This document shows positions 8,102 to 16,494 of a DNA stretch of 64,000 nucleotides, piece by piece (the stretch's first letter is position 1; each line of letters begins with the position of its first letter). The notes under the pieces are model-generated. The model saw only the letters and a list, made by a program, of their open reading frames with translations, had not been told where the DNA came from and made no database searches. The position numbers and the translations under genes are program-made. Origin of the DNA: Sandaracinobacteroides saxicola (lineage in GTDB: Bacteria > Pseudomonadota > Alphaproteobacteria > Sphingomonadales > Sphingomonadaceae). The DNA lies in NCBI RefSeq assembly GCF_014117445.1, contig NZ_CP059851.1, positions 558,001 to 622,000 on the forward strand, in the 5' to 3' direction.

Positions 8102-9680
8102 ACGGCGCGGTCCGTGGCCGCTTCGCTGGACCGCGACGATTGACCGCCCGGCGCGAGGCGTGCCGCGCTGGACGGCGACGCGGTCGCTCTCGTGGCGGAT
8201 CCTGGCGGTCAACCTGTTCGCGCTGCTGGGGCTGGCGGGCGGCGTGCTTTATCTGGACAGTTTCCGCGCCCGGCTGATCGAGGCGCGGCACGCCGAGTTG
8301 CGGGCACAGACCGAGATCGTGGCGGCGCTGCTGGGCGGGCGCGGGCGCATCGATGACGGCCTGCTGGCGGCGGTGCCGGTGACGCGGGGAACGCGGATCC
8401 GGATGTATGACGGCGCCGGCGGCCTACTGGCGGACAATTGGCGGGTGGCGGGCACGGCGCGCTTTGCCGCCCGCGATCCGACGACGCCCGGTTTTCCGCA
8501 GAAGAGCGCGGTGGCGATCGACCGGGCGATCGAGCTGTTCACCGGCGCCGCCGTGCTGCCGGCCTATGCCGAACCGGCGGGCGGCTGGCCGGAGGTGGCG
8601 CGGGCGGCGCGGCTGCCGCTGGGCGAGACGGCGAGCGCGGCGCGGCTGGGCGATGACCGCATCGTCATCCTGCAGGCGGCGGCGCCGGTCATGGGGCCGC
8701 CGCCGCGCCGGACGGTGATGCTGACGGCGGGGACGGCGGACCTGATCGACATCGTGCGCGGCGAGCGGGCGACCTATTTCCTGATCTTCCTGGCGGTGCT
8801 GGCGCTGTCGCTGCTGCTGAGCGGGTTCCTGGCGCGCACCATCGTGGGGCCGCTGCGACAGCTGGCGCTGGCGGCGCATCGCGTGCGGCTGGGGCGGGCG
8901 CGCGACGTGGTGGTGCCGCGGCTGCCCGGCCGGCGCGACGAGATCGGCGCGCTGGCGCGCGCGCTCGCCGACATGACGCAAACGCTGCGGCAGCGGATCG
9001 ACGCGACGGAAGCCTTTGCCGCGGACGTGGCGCATGAGCTAAAGAACCCGCTTGCCAGCCTGCGCTCGGCAGTGGAGGCGTTGCAGACGGTGAAGGTGCG
9101 CGAGCACCGGAGCCAGCTCTATGCCCTGATCCAGGCCGATGTGCGCCGCATCGACCGGCTGGTGACCGACATCAGCGCGGCCTCACGACTGGATGCGGAA
9201 TTGAGCCGGGCGCGGCTGGAGCCGGTCGACCTGGGGGCGATGATGGCGGCCATGGTGCAGTCCATCACCACCACCGGCACGCTGCCCGAGGGCGTGAAGC
9301 TGAAGCTGGAGAGCGATGGCCGCGAGGCGCTGGTGGCGGCGGAGCCGGGCCGGCTGGGGCAGGTGGCGCGCAATCTCATCGACAATGCGCTGAGCTTCTC
9401 GCCACCGGGGGGCGTGGTGGCCGTGCATGTGGGCAAGCGCGACGGCGTGGTGACTTTGACGGTGGAGGATCAGGGGCCGGGCGTGCCGGTGGAGGCGCGG
9501 GAGGCGATTTTCGAGCGCTTCTATTCCGAGCGGCCGGACGGCGAGCATTATGGCCAGCACAGCGGGCTGGGGCTGTCGATCGCCCGGGCGATCGTGGAAT
9601 CGCTGGACGGGCGGATATCGGTGGGCGACGCCAGCCTGGTGGGGGGCGCGCGGTTCACCGTGACGCTGCCGGCGCTGTGA
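8088..9680 (+). CDS. chvG: sensor histidine kinase ChvG
   Basis: About 530 residues with two membrane spans (near residues 30-50 and 225-245) enclosing a periplasmic sensor. A HAMP linker, the HisKA H-box [19 protein letters not shown] and a HATPase domain with NLIDNAL, DQGPGV and GLGLSIARA follow. It autophosphorylates and signals to ChvI. The ATG at 8088 gives a short basic N-terminus and overlaps chvI. Its stop overlaps the hprK GTG as GTGA, placing membrane sensing and the regulatory PTS in one transcript. Confidence 0.92.
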   Translation: MSKSERRGPWPLRWTATIDRPARGVPRWTATRSLSWRILAVNLFALLGLAGGVLYLDSFRARLIEARHAELRAQTEIVAALLGGRGRIDDGLLAAVPVTRGTRIRMYDGAGGLLADNWRVAGTARFAARDPTTPGFPQKSAVAIDRAIELFTGAAVLPAYAEPAGGWPEVARAARLPLGETASAARLGDDRIVILQAAAPVMGPPPRRTVMLTAGTADLIDIVRGERATYFLIFLAVLALSLLLSGFLARTIVGPLRQLALAAHRVRLGRARDVVVPRLPGRRDEIGALARALADMTQTLRQRIDATEAFAADVAHELKNPLASLRSAVEALQTVKVREHRSQLYALIQADVRRIDRLVTDISAASRLDAELSRARLEPVDLGAMMAAMVQSITTTGTLPEGVKLKLESDGREALVAAEPGRLGQVARNLIDNALSFSPPGGVVAVHVGKRDGVVTLTVEDQGPGVPVEAREAIFERFYSERPDGEHYGQHSGLGLSIARAIVESLDGRISVGDASLVGGARFTVTLPAL

Positions 9681-10105
9681 ACATCCATGCGACCGCGGTG
9701 CGGGTGGGGGAGGCGGGCGTGCTGCTGCTGGGACCATCGGGCAGCGGCAAGAGCGACCTGGCGCTGCGGCTGATCGACCGCGGCGCGATGCTGGTGGCGG
9801 ACGACCGGGTGGTGCTGCGGCGAGAGGGGGAGGCGCTGTGGGCGGATGCACCGGCGGTGCTGGCGGGGCGGCTGGAGGTGCGGGGGGTTGGCATCCTGGC
9901 CTTTCCGGCGGTGGCGGCGACGGTGCGCCTGGCGCTGATCCTGGACGAGTCGATGCCGCGGCTGCCGGAGCGGCGGCATCTGTCGTGGCTGGGCATCGAC
10001 GTGCCGGCGCTGATATTGCCACCGTTCGGCGCGTCGGCGGTGCTGCGGGCCGAAGCGGCGGTGGGACTCGTGCTGCGGGATCGGCTATGGTCGCACGATG
10101 ACTGA
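9677..10105 (+). CDS. hprK: short HPr kinase/phosphorylase
   Basis: 142 residues, matching only the C-terminal kinase domain of the roughly 310-residue Firmicute enzyme; this short form is normal in alphaproteobacteria. The P-loop GPSGSGKSDLALRL (about 19-32) and VADDRVVL are clear. It would phosphorylate a Ser of HPr, encoded four genes downstream. The GTG start overlaps the chvG stop by 4 bp, and the end overlaps rapZ by 8 bp. Confidence 0.9.
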   Translation: MNIHATAVRVGEAGVLLLGPSGSGKSDLALRLIDRGAMLVADDRVVLRREGEALWADAPAVLAGRLEVRGVGILAFPAVAATVRLALILDESMPRLPERRHLSWLGIDVPALILPPFGASAVLRAEAAVGLVLRDRLWSHDD

Positions 10106-10991
10106 GCTGCGCGAACCCGATGTGCTGGTGGTGACGGGGATGTCGGGCGCCGGCAAGTCCACGGCGCTGAAGGCGTTCGAGGACCTGGGGCATGAGGCGG
10201 TGGACAACCTGCCGCTGTCATTGCTGCCGACGCTGCTGGCGGCGCCGACGGAACGCCCGCTGGCGCTGGGGCTGGACACGCGGACGCGGGCGTTCGATGC
10301 GGCGGCGATCGTAGAGGCGGTGGCGGCGGAGCGGGCGGCGGGCCGCGCGATCCGAATCCTGTTCCTGGACTGCGCCGGGCATGAGCTGGTGCGGCGCTTT
10401 TCCGAGACGCGGCGGCGGCATCCGCTGGCCAATGACCGCCCGGCGGGCGACGGCGTGGCCCGGGAGCGCGAGCTGCTGTCGGACCTGCGGCGCCATGCCG
10501 ATGCGGTGATCGACACGACGGATTACAGCAGCAACGACCTGCGGCGGGCGATCGCGACGCGCTTTGCCGGCGGTCGCGACGGCGCGCTGACGCTGACGCT
10601 GATGAGCTTCGGCTATGCCCGCGGCGTGCCGCGCGATGCCGACCTGGTGTTCGACATGCGTTTCCTGAAGAATCCGCACTGGGTGCCGGCGTTGCGGCTG
10701 CTGACGGGGACGGATCCGGCGGTGGCGGCCTATGTGATGGCGGACCCGGCCTATGCGCCGGCGTTCGAGGCGATTTCGGCCCTTTTGCTGCAACTTCTTC
10801 CCGGCTATGGGCGCGAGGACCGGGCCTATGTGACGGTGGCGTTCGGCTGTACCGGGGGCCGCCATCGCTCGGTGGCGGTGACGGAGGCGGCGGCGCTGCG
10901 GCTGGCGGCGGCGGGATGGCCGGCGACGGTGGTGCACCGCGACCGGGGCGAGGACCCGGTGGTTGAGGAAGGGGCGAACGAAGTCGCATGA
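10098..10991 (+). CDS. rapZ: RapZ-family nucleotide-binding adaptor
   Basis: 297 residues. The Walker A motif VVTGMSGAGKSTALKAFEDLG and DNLPLSLLP open the protein, and the C-terminal domain has FGCTGGRHRSVAVTE. In enterobacteria RapZ steers small RNAs that control amino-sugar synthesis to RNase E; its alphaproteobacterial role is less defined, but linkage to HPr kinase and HPr is conserved. It overlaps hprK by 8 bp and the EIIA gene by 4 bp. Confidence 0.93.
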   Translation: MTELREPDVLVVTGMSGAGKSTALKAFEDLGHEAVDNLPLSLLPTLLAAPTERPLALGLDTRTRAFDAAAIVEAVAAERAAGRAIRILFLDCAGHELVRRFSETRRRHPLANDRPAGDGVARERELLSDLRRHADAVIDTTDYSSNDLRRAIATRFAGGRDGALTLTLMSFGYARGVPRDADLVFDMRFLKNPHWVPALRLLTGTDPAVAAYVMADPAYAPAFEAISALLLQLLPGYGREDRAYVTVAFGCTGGRHRSVAVTEAAALRLAAAGWPATVVHRDRGEDPVVEEGANEVA

Positions 10992-11392
10992 TCGGACTGG
11001 TTCTGGTAACCCACGGCCGGCTGGCCGCCGAGTTCATCCTGGCGATGGAGCATGTGGTGGGGCCGCAGGCGCAGTGCGAGGGCATTTGCATCGGCGCCAA
11101 CGACGACATGGAGGCGCGGCGGGTGCATATCGCCGAAGCGGCGGAGCGGGTGGACACGGGCAAGGGCGTGATCCTGTTGACCGACATGTTCGGCGGCACG
11201 CCATCGAACCTGGCGATCAGCCTGATGGGGAAGCCGCAGCTGGAGGTGATCGCGGGCGTGAACCTGCCGATGCTGATCAAGCTGGCGACGGTGCGGCAAT
11301 CGAAGCCGCTGCGGGAGGCGGTGGCGATCGCCGAGGATGCCGGGCGGAAGTATATCAAGCTGGCGAGCACGGTGCTGGGCGAGGCGGCTTGA
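10988..11392 (+). CDS. PTS EIIA, mannose-type
   Basis: 134 residues of the EIIA-Man fold. The phosphorylated His is in LVLVTHGRLA near the N-terminus, and LLTDMFGGTPSNLA is the conserved loop. It takes phosphate from HPr. No sugar permease (EIIB/EIIC) or EI gene is in the window, which fits a regulatory PTS rather than sugar import. ATGA overlap with rapZ; its stop overlaps the HPr TTG. Confidence 0.92.
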   Translation: MIGLVLVTHGRLAAEFILAMEHVVGPQAQCEGICIGANDDMEARRVHIAEAAERVDTGKGVILLTDMFGGTPSNLAISLMGKPQLEVIAGVNLPMLIKLATVRQSKPLREAVAIAEDAGRKYIKLASTVLGEAA

Positions 11393-11658
11393 GCCTGTCC
11401 GCCGAGGTGGTGATCCGCAATCGTCGCGGGCTGCACGCCCGTGCCAGCGCGCGGCTGGTGACGCTGGTGACCGGCTATGACGCGCAGGTGTGGGTGGCGA
11501 AGGACGGCGAGGAAGTGACGGGGACGAGCATCATGGGCCTGATGATGCTGGCGGCCGCGCCGGGGGACAGCGTGACGGTGCGGGCGGAGGGGGTTCAGGC
11601 CGAGGCGGCGCTGAAGGCGGTGGTCGAGCTGATCGAGGCGAAGTTCGGCGAGGAATGA
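11389..11658 (+). CDS. phosphocarrier protein HPr
   Basis: 89 residues. His16 in GLHARASARLV is the EI-dependent phosphorylation site, and Ser47 in TSIMGLMMLAA corresponds to the HPr-kinase Ser46 site. The start is a TTG at 11389 sharing bases with the EIIA stop, with GAGG upstream. Having both phosphorylation sites next to hprK and EIIA supports a self-contained regulatory relay. It overlaps the hydrolase start as ATGA. Confidence 0.9.
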   Translation: MSLSAEVVIRNRRGLHARASARLVTLVTGYDAQVWVAKDGEEVTGTSIMGLMMLAAAPGDSVTVRAEGVQAEAALKAVVELIEAKFGEE

Positions 11659-12389
11659 TGCGGCGGGTGGACAGGGGAGACGGCGTTGAGCTGGCCTTTG
11701 TCCATCATGCCGGGCGCGGGCCGCTGGTGCTGTTCCTGCCCGGCTACATGTCCGACATGAGCGGCACCAAGGCGTTGTTCCTGGAAGGGCATTTGCGGGC
11801 GAGGGGCCGCGCCTTCCTGCGGCTGGACTATAGCGGCTGCGGGGCGAGCGGGGGTGATTTCGCGGACGGCGGCATCCGGCGCTGGGCGGCGGACGTGGCG
11901 GCGGTGGTGACGGCCGTTGGCGGGGGACCGGTGGTGCCGGTGGGGAGCAGCATGGGCGGCTGGGTGATGCTGCGGCTGCCGGGGATGCTGGACGTGCGGG
12001 CCATGGTGGGGATCGCGGCGGCGCCGGATTTCACGGACTGGGGGCTGGTGCTGGACGAGGCGGACCGGGTGGAATTGAGTGCTCGAGGCTATGTCTCTCG
12101 GCCGAGTGCCTATGGTGACGCGCCCTATCGTTACCATCGGGCGCTGCTGGAAGATGCGGACGGGGCGCGGGCGCTGGACGGGCTGGTTGCCTTTGAGGGG
12201 CCGGTGCGGTTGCTGCATGGGCAGGCGGATGCCGATGTGCCGTGGGATGTTTCCCTGCGGTTGATGGCGGCGCTGGGGTCAGCGGATGTTCAGCTGATCC
12301 TGGTCAAGGACGGCGACCATCGGTTGAGCCGGCCGGGCGATCTGGCCCTGCTGGGCGGCACGCTGGATGCGGTGCTGGAGGCGTTGTGA
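11655..12389 (+). CDS. alpha/beta hydrolase
   Basis: 244 residues with the alpha/beta hydrolase order: oxyanion region LFLPGYMSDMSG, DYSGCGASGG, nucleophile elbow GSSMGGW, Asp in HGQADADVPW and His in KDGDHRLS. It resembles the palmitoyl-thioesterase-like branch of small esterases; the substrate is unknown. ATGATG at 11655 overlaps the HPr stop. Its tight place after HPr suggests co-transcription, not necessarily shared function. Confidence 0.85.
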   Translation: MMRRVDRGDGVELAFVHHAGRGPLVLFLPGYMSDMSGTKALFLEGHLRARGRAFLRLDYSGCGASGGDFADGGIRRWAADVAAVVTAVGGGPVVPVGSSMGGWVMLRLPGMLDVRAMVGIAAAPDFTDWGLVLDEADRVELSARGYVSRPSAYGDAPYRYHRALLEDADGARALDGLVAFEGPVRLLHGQADADVPWDVSLRLMAALGSADVQLILVKDGDHRLSRPGDLALLGGTLDAVLEAL

Positions 12390-13132
12390 GACATTGGTTG
12401 CTGGTGGCGGTGATGATGGCGGCGCCGCTGATGGCGCAGCCGGTGGTGCAGTCAGCGCGGGAGAAGGCGCGCTATGACGGCTGTGTGCGGGCGCTGGAGA
12501 GCGATGCCGTGAAAGCCGAGGCGTTCGCGGCGGAGTGGCAGGCGCTGGGCGGGGGCCTGCCGGCGCGGCATTGCCTGGCGCTGGCGCAGCTGAAGCTGGG
12601 GAAGCCGGCGCTGGCGGCGGCGACGCTGGCGCGGGCGGCGCAGGCGGCGGAGGCGGCAAAGGAGCCGTTCGCCGCGGATTTCTGGGGGCAGGCGGGCAAT
12701 GCCGCGCTGCTGGCGGGCGATGCGAAGATGGCGATGGCGCATTTCAACAGCGCGCTGTCGGGCATCGGCGATTTCGCGCCGAAGCGTGCCGCCGAGCTGC
12801 ATATTGACCGGGCGCGGGCGGCGGTGGAGGCGGGCGACCGGAAGCAGGCAAGGGCCGACCTCACCCGCGCGAAGGCGCTGGCGCCGGACAATGCCGATGG
12901 CTGGCTGCTGTCGGCAACGCTGGCACGGGAGGCGGGCGAGCTGGTTCCGGCGAAGGCGGACATCGACCGGGCGCTGGCATTGGGGCGGACACCGGCGGCG
13001 CTGCTGGAGGCGGGCAATATCGCCGGCTTGGCGGGCGATGTGGCGGCGGCGCGCGGATACTGGCGGGAGGTGGCGCCGGGCTCGGCGGAGGCGGACGCCG
13101 CGGCGCGGGCGCTGGCGGCGAATCCGGAGTGA
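12386..13132 (+). CDS. periplasmic TPR-repeat protein
   Basis: 248 residues from a GTG overlapping the hydrolase stop as GTGA. A Sec signal peptide ends around PLMAQP. The rest is helix pairs typical of tetratricopeptide repeats, for example ARADLTRAKALAPDNADGWLLSATLAREAGE and AKADIDRALALG. Such proteins act as scaffolds; no partner is indicated. It is the last gene of the chvI run and meets the ABA4-like gene tail to tail. Confidence 0.75.
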   Translation: MRHWLLVAVMMAAPLMAQPVVQSAREKARYDGCVRALESDAVKAEAFAAEWQALGGGLPARHCLALAQLKLGKPALAAATLARAAQAAEAAKEPFAADFWGQAGNAALLAGDAKMAMAHFNSALSGIGDFAPKRAAELHIDRARAAVEAGDRKQARADLTRAKALAPDNADGWLLSATLAREAGELVPAKADIDRALALGRTPAALLEAGNIAGLAGDVAAARGYWREVAPGSAEADAAARALAANPE

Positions 13133-13133
13133 C

Positions 13134-13565
13134 TTACCGGCGCTGGCGGAAGGCGCGGATCGACAGGTAGAGCAGCAGGCCGATGGGGCCGGACATGAGG
13201 GTGAGGAAGAAGCAGGGGTAGAGCGCCCAGGTGGGGACGTTGCTGCGCTCGGCATCCTCGGCCTCCCACGTGGCGACGAAGAGATCGAAGGCGAGATAGT
13301 GCGCCCAGCCGGCGAGCACGGCTTGCGGCGTCTGGAACAGCAGCATGACGCCGGCGAGGCTGGTAAAGCCGGCGCCTTCGGGCGCGCCTTGGCCGAAGGC
13401 GAGGCCGTGGATGAGCAGGGTGGCGTAGAAGCCGCAGGTGATGGCGGCGACCCAGCGGGCGAGTTGGATGGCAAGGGGGCGGCGGAAGGGGGTGAGGAGC
13501 GCGAGCGCCAGCCAGCCCAGCATGGCGAAACCGTTGGCAAGGCTGAATAATTTTTCGGGCGTCAT
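13134..13565 (-). CDS. ABA4-like (DUF4281) membrane protein
   Basis: 143 residues with four hydrophobic spans, matching the ABA4-like family: ANGFAMLGWLAL at the N-terminus, HYLAFDLFVATWEAEDAER centrally and FFLTLMSGPIGLLLYL near the C-terminus. Plant ABA4 is needed for neoxanthin formation; bacterial members occur in carotenoid producers but are uncharacterised. The start overlaps the upstream dehydratase stop by 4 bp. No carotenoid genes are in the window. Confidence 0.8.
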   Translation of the reverse strand: MTPEKLFSLANGFAMLGWLALALLTPFRRPLAIQLARWVAAITCGFYATLLIHGLAFGQGAPEGAGFTSLAGVMLLFQTPQAVLAGWAHYLAFDLFVATWEAEDAERSNVPTWALYPCFFLTLMSGPIGLLLYLSIRAFRQRR

Positions 13566-14605
13566 GCGGGGTCCTTGATCCAGGGCAGGCGGTCGAGATC
13601 GACGTTGCCGCCGGTGAGGATGATGCCGACGCGCTGGCCGCGCGCCTCCCAGGCGTTCGACAGGATGGCGGCGAGCGGGACGGCGCAGCTGGGTTCGATG
13701 ACGATCTTCATGTGCATGAAGATGAGGCGCATGGCGTGGATGATCGAGGCTTCGCTGACGGTGACGACGGCGTCCACATGGGCGCGCATGATGGCGAAGG
13801 TGCGTTCGCTCATCTGGCCGAGGAGGCCGTCGGCGATGCTTTTCGGGTTTGGCATGGGTTCGCGGAGGCCCGAGGCGAAGCCGCGCGCGCCGTCGGCTGC
13901 GCCTTCGGGTTCGGCGGCGATGACGCGGATGGCGGGGTTGTGGGCTTTCGCGGCCAGCGCCGTGCCGGCGAGCAGGCCGCCGCCGCCCAGCGGCACGGTG
14001 ATGACGGTAAGGTCGGGGATGTCGGCGAGGAGTTCGGCGGCCGCGGTGCCCTGGCCGGCGATGACGTCATCATTGTCGAAGGGATGGACGAGGGTGGCGC
14101 CGGTATCGGCGATGACCCGGGCGCAGGCGGCTTCGCGGGCGGCGAAGGTGGGTTCGCATTCGATGATGGTGGCGCCATAGGCGGCGGTGGCGGCTTTCTT
14201 CACCGCGGGCGCGGTGCGGGGCATGATGATGGTGGCGGCGATGCCGTGCGCCTGGGCGGCCATGGCGAGCGCGGCGCCGTGGTTGCCGCTGCTGTGGGTG
14301 ACGACGCCTTTCGCGGCGGCCTCGGGAGAGAGGCGGGCGACGGCGTTGCTGGCGCCGCGGGCCTTGAAGGAGCCGGTTTTCTGGAAATTCTCGCATTTGA
14401 AGAAGAGGGTGGCGCCGGTGAGGGAGTCGAGCGTGCGGCAGGTGAGGATGGGGGTGCGGTGCAGGGCGCAGCGCGGCGCAACAATAGCGAAGCTGTTGTC
14501 GACTCGCGCAAGCCTGGCCGGCGTGCGGTCGGGTTCGCCGACCGCCACGTCCGACAGCGTGGCTTGGCCACGCCCTTTTCTTTCTTCACCTTCTTTCTTC
14601 CACAT
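13562..14605 (-). CDS. PLP-dependent threonine dehydratase / serine racemase-type enzyme
   Basis: The core from HRTPIL onward is a fold-type II PLP enzyme: the PLP lysine is in KTGSFKARGA, then SSGNHGAALA, the glycine loop PLGGGGLLAG and GGNVDL near the end. Such enzymes deaminate Thr/Ser or racemise Ser, but the exact activity is undecided. The first 35-40 residues are odd: a Lys/Glu/Arg-rich start, then a segment unlike the family. The ATG at 14605 has AGGA about 8 nt upstream; an ATG at 14614 and a GTG at 14548 are alternatives. It overlaps the ABA4-like gene by 4 bp. Confidence 0.8.
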   Translation of the reverse strand: MWKKEGEERKGRGQATLSDVAVGEPDRTPARLARVDNSFAIVAPRCALHRTPILTCRTLDSLTGATLFFKCENFQKTGSFKARGASNAVARLSPEAAAKGVVTHSSGNHGAALAMAAQAHGIAATIIMPRTAPAVKKAATAAYGATIIECEPTFAAREAACARVIADTGATLVHPFDNDDVIAGQGTAAAELLADIPDLTVITVPLGGGGLLAGTALAAKAHNPAIRVIAAEPEGAADGARGFASGLREPMPNPKSIADGLLGQMSERTFAIMRAHVDAVVTVSEASIIHAMRLIFMHMKIVIEPSCAVPLAAILSNAWEARGQRVGIILTGGNVDLDRLPWIKDPA

Positions 14606-14926
14606 TCTCAGCATCCTGTTTGCCCGAGTTCGCGCGGCTTTGCCGCGCAGGGGCTGTTGGTTTGTTGCGGCGACGAATTCTTGATAGATTCTCGTGTTCT
14701 TTTCATTTTTGGGTCATTTTGCGGTATCGGGTTACTCAAATTCGGTGTTTTGCGTAAGGAGGGTTCGCAGTTTCGAGCTTGCTTCGATCCTACAAAGGCT
14801 CGGATCGTGTCGGCATCGTTACAGGGTGTTTCACGGCGTTCAATCCGGTTGAGCTGAATAACCGATATGGTTACTGCAATCAGCGGCGTTTGGCAAGGAC
14901 TTTCGCTGAGGTGCTGTTAGGGGCCG
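14606..14926. other. AT-richer intergenic region, no gene seen
   Basis: About 320 bp between the divergent dehydratase and AbrB genes. It is clearly richer in A+T than the flanks. A frame from 14779 runs into the AbrB gene, but its first 61 codons have no family-like content or ribosome site. It marks the left border of an accessory patch reaching to about 17260. Confidence 0.5.
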
Positions 14927-14958
14927 TTGCCGAAACTGGCTCCTTACGCTATGTAAGG
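14927..14958 (+). promoter_or_regulatory. promoter and operator of the AbrB/VapC pair
   Basis: TTGCCG (14927-14932), a 17 nt gap and TATGTA (14950-14955) form a plausible sigma-70 promoter. A perfect repeat CCTTAC-gctat-GTAAGG (14942-14947 / 14953-14958) covers the -10 box, as expected for autorepression by the antitoxin. The -10 ends 7 nt before the ATG at 14962, so the message may be leaderless or nearly so. Confidence 0.55.
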
Positions 14959-14961
14959 CGC

Positions 14962-15192
14962 ATGACCATTGCGACCCTTACGACCAAAGGACAGGTGACG
15001 ATCCCCGCAGACCTCCGCAGCCGGTTGGGGCTGGAGGCCGGGATGCAGCTGGATTTCAGCGTGACGGAGGAGGGCCATCTGCTGGCACGACCGCGGGTGG
15101 GGGATATTCGGGCGCTGAAGGGGAGTGCCGGCTATGTGGGGCCAGCGCTGTCGCTGGATGAGATCGAGGCCCGGATGTTGCCGCGCGGATGA
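14962..15192 (+). CDS. AbrB/SpoVT-type antitoxin
   Basis: 76 residues opening MTIATLTTKGQVTIPADLRSRLG, the swapped-hairpin AbrB fold that binds DNA and in VapB-type antitoxins represses its own promoter. The C-terminal tail, rich in acidic and hydrophobic residues (SLDEIEARML), would bind the toxin. The ATG at 14962 is chosen because the domain begins there. Its stop overlaps the vapC ATG by 4 bp. Confidence 0.85.
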   Translation: MTIATLTTKGQVTIPADLRSRLGLEAGMQLDFSVTEEGHLLARPRVGDIRALKGSAGYVGPALSLDEIEARMLPRG

Positions 15193-15578
15193 TCGCCATC
15201 GATACAAATGTGCTGTTGCGATACATCGTTCAGGATGACCCGGCGCAAGCCGTTGTCGCCGCCGAGGTGATGGAAGCGCGGCTGAGCCCGGCGACGCCCG
15301 GCTTTGTCGGGCTGGTGGTGCTGGCGGAGCTGTGGTGCTCTCTGGTGAACAGCTATGACGTGCCGAAGGGGCGGGTGCGGGGAATCATCGTCCAGTTGAT
15401 GGCGACGCGGGATATCCGGGTGGAGGCGCCTGATGTGGTACGGGCGGCGCTGGCGGATGAGGCGACGGATTTTGCCGATGCGCTGGTGCACCATTCGGGT
15501 CGTGCGGCGGGATGTGCGGAGACGGTGACGTTCGACCGGCGGTTTGCGCGGCAGGAGGGGGTGCGATTGGCCGGGTGA
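15189..15578 (+). CDS. vapC: PIN-domain toxin, VapC-like
   Basis: 129 residues with the PIN acidic set: Asp5 in MIAIDTNVLLRY, Glu in LAELWCS, Asp in TDFADALV and Asp in VTFDRRFAR. PIN toxins are Mg-dependent RNases that cut tRNA or rRNA. Pairing with an AbrB-type antitoxin through ATGA overlap is typical for type II modules. The target RNA cannot be told. Confidence 0.87.
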   Translation: MIAIDTNVLLRYIVQDDPAQAVVAAEVMEARLSPATPGFVGLVVLAELWCSLVNSYDVPKGRVRGIIVQLMATRDIRVEAPDVVRAALADEATDFADALVHHSGRAAGCAETVTFDRRFARQEGVRLAG

Positions 15579-15750
15579 GGGCAAGGGCTGTCGAAAGCAG
15601 GATTCGCGTACTATTCGAAGAATAAAGCAGTCTCTGAGCTAGAGGGATTCCTTATATCGTTCAGCTGCGAACATCTGTGGGCTTGATCATCGATTGACAT
15701 TTCCGTGCAGCGGTGTCCGATTGTGAAATGGCGATGTCGTGGGGGCGGCT
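15579..15750. other. AT-richer spacer before the DUF4236 gene
   Basis: 172 bp with no coding signal and base composition well below the neighbourhood in GC. It presumably holds the promoter for the DUF4236-channel pair; no clear boxes could be fixed. Confidence 0.4.
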
Positions 15751-16494
15751 GTGGGTTTCAGGTTTCGCAAATCTTTCGGATTATTGCCCGGTGTTCGGTT
15801 GAATGCCAGTAAATCCGGTTTCAGCTTAAGTCTGGGCAGGCCAGGACTGACGGCGAACATCGGTCGAAAAGGGTTGACCGGTTCCGCCGGCTTGCCCGGA
15901 ACCGGACTTTCCTATTCCACGCGACTGGGGTCGATGCCAACCGCGGGCAGTCAGCAAACAGGATGCGGCGGAGGGGTAGCCGCTGTTATAATCGGTCTTC
16001 TTTGTCTTGTTGGGCTCGCGGCAGCCATTGCCCCGAAACCCGATGCCTCGTCTGTATCATCACTTGGTCTGGCCGGCTCCGGGACAATTGGCGATACTGC
16101 AAGTCCGGAACGATTATATGTGCGTCCGACACGGGCGAACTGCCGAAAAATGGCATCATTCCGCTCGGCGATCATAGCAAAATTCGACCAGAATGATCTT
16201 TTGACGATTGCAGAGACGAGGAATGGCTGGGCGCGCATTGACCGCCTGCCAGCCGCCACATGCTGGGTGTCGCGGCCACTGCTTGCGGAAAACGAGATTT
16301 CACCGCCGCCGCGCCGGAGCCCGGCAACAGCACGTCCCCACGCTGGTTATCAGTACCGCGCCGCTGTGCGCCCATCGCGATCAACCTACACTAGCAGCTA
16401 TAACTGCCCTTGCGGTTCCGGCAGAATTTGTGTTGGCCCACGGGGCGGGCGTTATTGTCTGACTAGCGGAGGGAATAAGCGCTATGGCGTCTGA
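15751..16494 (+). CDS. DUF4236 and SH3-like domain protein
   Basis: About 247 residues. Residues 1-55 are a clear DUF4236 domain: GFRFRKSFGLLPGVRLNASKS followed by Gly-rich SLGRPGL and GLPGTGLSY. A hydrophobic segment follows (GVAAVIIGLLCLVGLAAAI), then an SH3-like part (ERLYVRPTRANCR to GWARIDRL), and a Cys-rich tail with CPCGSGRIC and GPRGGRYC. DUF4236 is unassigned but common in phage and mobile contexts. The GTG at 15751 gives the usual VGFRFRKS start with GGGGG upstream. Lower GC than neighbours suggests transfer. It overlaps the channel gene by 11 bp. Confidence 0.75.
   Translation: MGFRFRKSFGLLPGVRLNASKSGFSLSLGRPGLTANIGRKGLTGSAGLPGTGLSYSTRLGSMPTAGSQQTGCGGGVAAVIIGLLCLVGLAAAIAPKPDASSVSSLGLAGSGTIGDTASPERLYVRPTRANCRKMASFRSAIIAKFDQNDLLTIAETRNGWARIDRLPAATCWVSRPLLAENEISPPPRRSPATARPHAGYQYRAAVRPSRSTYTSSYNCPCGSGRICVGPRGGRYCLTSGGNKRYGV

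Noticed and set aside
7244-8212. N-terminal extension of pckA reaching into chvI
   Set aside because: It runs antisense through the chvI receiver, and the GTG with GAAGGGG at 7243 gives the normal protein.
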